Assembly (NCBI RefSeq): GCF_000772085.1
Contig: NZ_CP009755.1
Coordinates: 1,178,001 to 1,242,000, forward strand
DNA from: Curtobacterium sp. MR_MD2014
GTDB taxonomy: Bacteria > Actinomycetota > Actinomycetes > Actinomycetales > Microbacteriaceae
Direction of reading: 5' to 3'
DNA length: 64,000 nt
Position numbers and translations under genes: made by a program. The notes beneath the pieces were generated by a model. It was not told the DNA's origin. It was given only the letters and a program-made list of their open reading frames with translations, and ran no database searches. Shown one piece after another: positions 62,926 through 64,000 of this stretch. The stretch's first letter is position 1. Each line of letters opens with the position of its first letter.

Positions 62926-64000
62926 GGAACTTCGCGGCTGCCACCGTCCTGGCGGTGGCAGCCGTCCTCGCGCTGTCGGCAGTGCTCGCGGTGTCCGTCG
63001 TCGGCGAGGTCGAGGCACTCGGGCTCCTCGCCGGGCGGGCGACGCTCGAGCTCGCTGAGCTGCCGGTCGGCGAGACGAAGGTCGAACACATCCGGGACAT
63101 CACCGCTGCGGCTGAGCGTTCCGGGGTGCGAGTCTCGCTCCTGGTTCCGGATCGTGACGGACGGCCCGGGGTGTGGACCGCCTACACGTTCCGGGGGCCG
63201 GCAACGCAACCCGGGATCGGCGCGGCGATCAGCACACGGCCGATCGGTGACGGTGGCACGCTCGACCTGCTCGGTCCGATGGCGGTCGAGGGCGACGGAC
63301 GGTCGGTCCGACGGTTCACCGAGGAGCTGCGGCAGGCCGGGTACACGACGGTCGACACGACGCCCGCTCCGGTCGAGGCGCTCGTCGTGGTCCTGGCACG
63401 GCCGACCATCGCGCTCGTCGCGGTCGCCGTCCTGCTCGGACTGGGGATCGCGCTCGTCGCCGAGTCGAGACGCCGTGCCGGACGGCAGGACCTTCGCTTG
63501 CGAGCGGGCTGGTCCGGAGGGAGCGTGGCCTGCGCGGAAGCCCTGGACCTCGGTCGCCTGGCGGGCCCGGTGGCGACCGCAGCATGCGTCGGTCCGCCGG
63601 TGGCGCTCGCGGTGCACGGGGCCGGCGCTCCGGCGCTCCGGTTCACGACGGTCGTCGTCGTGGTGTGCGTCCTCGCGGCGTTGCTGGCCGCCCTCGTGCT
63701 GCACGTCGGCTGCGCCCTGCTGAGCGCTGCCGCGACCCACCGCGCTGCGGAGGCTCGATGGCCGATGGTCCTCGTCGCCGCCGCCGGCATCTCACTCGTC
63801 ATCGTGGCCGTCGCCGACGTGCAGTGCCTGCAGGACCGTCAGCGGACCACCGCCGAGGCCGAACGGATCCTGGTCGCCGAAGCTGCACACGGGGACGACG
63901 TCGTGCTCGGGACAGCGTCGACGACCCTCGAGCAGGACCAGGCGTTGGGTGCCATCGCGACCGGAGCACTCGCGCGAGGGGACGCCAGCATGGCCTACTC
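62922..64000 (+). CDS. bacteriocin-associated integral membrane protein (DUF1430-like; 3' end outside window)
   Basis: At least 359 residues are encoded, with the frame still open at the window end. The ATG overlaps the bacteriocin stop. The N-terminal hydrophobic segment and a soluble part with a FtsX/MacB-like look are followed by helices at about residues 158-177 and then 230 onwards. This matches the membrane proteins that, together with an ABC ATPase, accompany lactococcin 972 genes and give immunity or export. The ATPase gene is expected just beyond the edge. Residue pattern LARPTIALVAVAVLLGLGIAL is typical of the helix that precedes the mid-protein loop. Confidence 0.75.
   Translation, partial: MRNFAAATVLAVAAVLALSAVLAVSVVGEVEALGLLAGRATLELAELPVGETKVEHIRDITAAAERSGVRVSLLVPDRDGRPGVWTAYTFRGPATQPGIGAAISTRPIGDGGTLDLLGPMAVEGDGRSVRRFTEELRQAGYTTVDTTPAPVEALVVVLARPTIALVAVAVLLGLGIALVAESRRRAGRQDLRLRAGWSGGSVACAEALDLGRLAGPVATAACVGPPVALAVHGAGAPALRFTTVVVVVCVLAALLAALVLHVGCALLSAAATHRAAEARWPMVLVAAAGISLVIVAVADVQCLQDRQRTTAEAERILVAEAAHGDDVVLGTASTTLEQDQALGAIATGALARGDASMAY

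Overview
The window is a GC-rich actinobacterial chromosome segment. The 16S rRNA sequence, the tRNA-free rRNA spacer, the actinobacterial insertion in the 23S rRNA and the many genes with a TANNNT box 6-7 nt before the start codon (leaderless transcripts) point to the family Microbacteriaceae. The 16S variable regions look most like Curtobacterium. That is recognition by eye, not an alignment.

Left to right: (1) 1-4513 is a conserved housekeeping block: pseudouridine synthase (cut by the window edge), prephenate dehydrogenase, cytidylate kinase and the double GTPase Der. (2) 4529-15734 is the most interesting part. It holds two small envelope genes and then a compact type VII secretion locus: an EssC-like FHA/triple-ATPase, a WXG100 protein, a helical accessory protein, a possible EspG-like chaperone, and a 508-aa protein with a helical N-terminus and a C-terminal Ser-Asp-His lipase-like domain. 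Its stop codon overlaps the start of a lipoprotein. At least three paralogous lipoproteins and a small fourth one follow. This looks like a secreted lipase toxin with surface lipoprotein immunity proteins. (3) 15754-22095 has an aldo/keto reductase, a RecQ helicase with a phosphoribosyltransferase-like tail, a lipoprotein, a nuclease-fold enzyme and a DUF2238-type membrane protein. (4) tRNA-Pro(GGG) is followed directly by an OLD-type ATPase/TOPRIM gene, a likely defence insertion, and then a large lipoprotein. (5) 25532-31713 has an SRPBCC/DUF4166 gene pair bracketed by two copies of one small membrane gene, a fatty acid desaturase, and a free-standing adenylation-carrier-thioesterase protein. 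(6) 32002-35293 is an Asp23/Gls24-AmaP-type envelope operon followed by an aquaporin. (7) 35354-43961 has a possible secreted peptide/membrane-protein pair, a TPR protein, a Ser/Thr kinase with a GAF domain, a PmoA-like protein, a methyltransferase, an AraC regulator preceded by a 55-aa ORF, a hydrolase and an NlpC/P60 peptidase. (8) rlmN is followed by a complete rRNA operon (16S-23S-5S, with promoter, antitermination boxes and a strong terminator). (9) 51261-62370 has an unknown protein, a two-component system, an ABC-2 exporter, a short UvrA paralogue, several small membrane proteins and an oxidoreductase. (10) The right edge opens a lactococcin-972-type bacteriocin locus.

Three themes tie the window together. 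First, inter-bacterial competition: the type VII lipase module, the lactococcin-972 locus and possibly the 35354-36197 pair. Second, envelope maintenance and stress: Asp23 operon, aquaporin, desaturase, NlpC/P60, many lipoproteins. Third, a dispersed intergenic palindrome built on GGACGGGAGGCGCGG, up to a perfect 46-bp palindrome, that recurs at least seven times, mostly downstream of genes.
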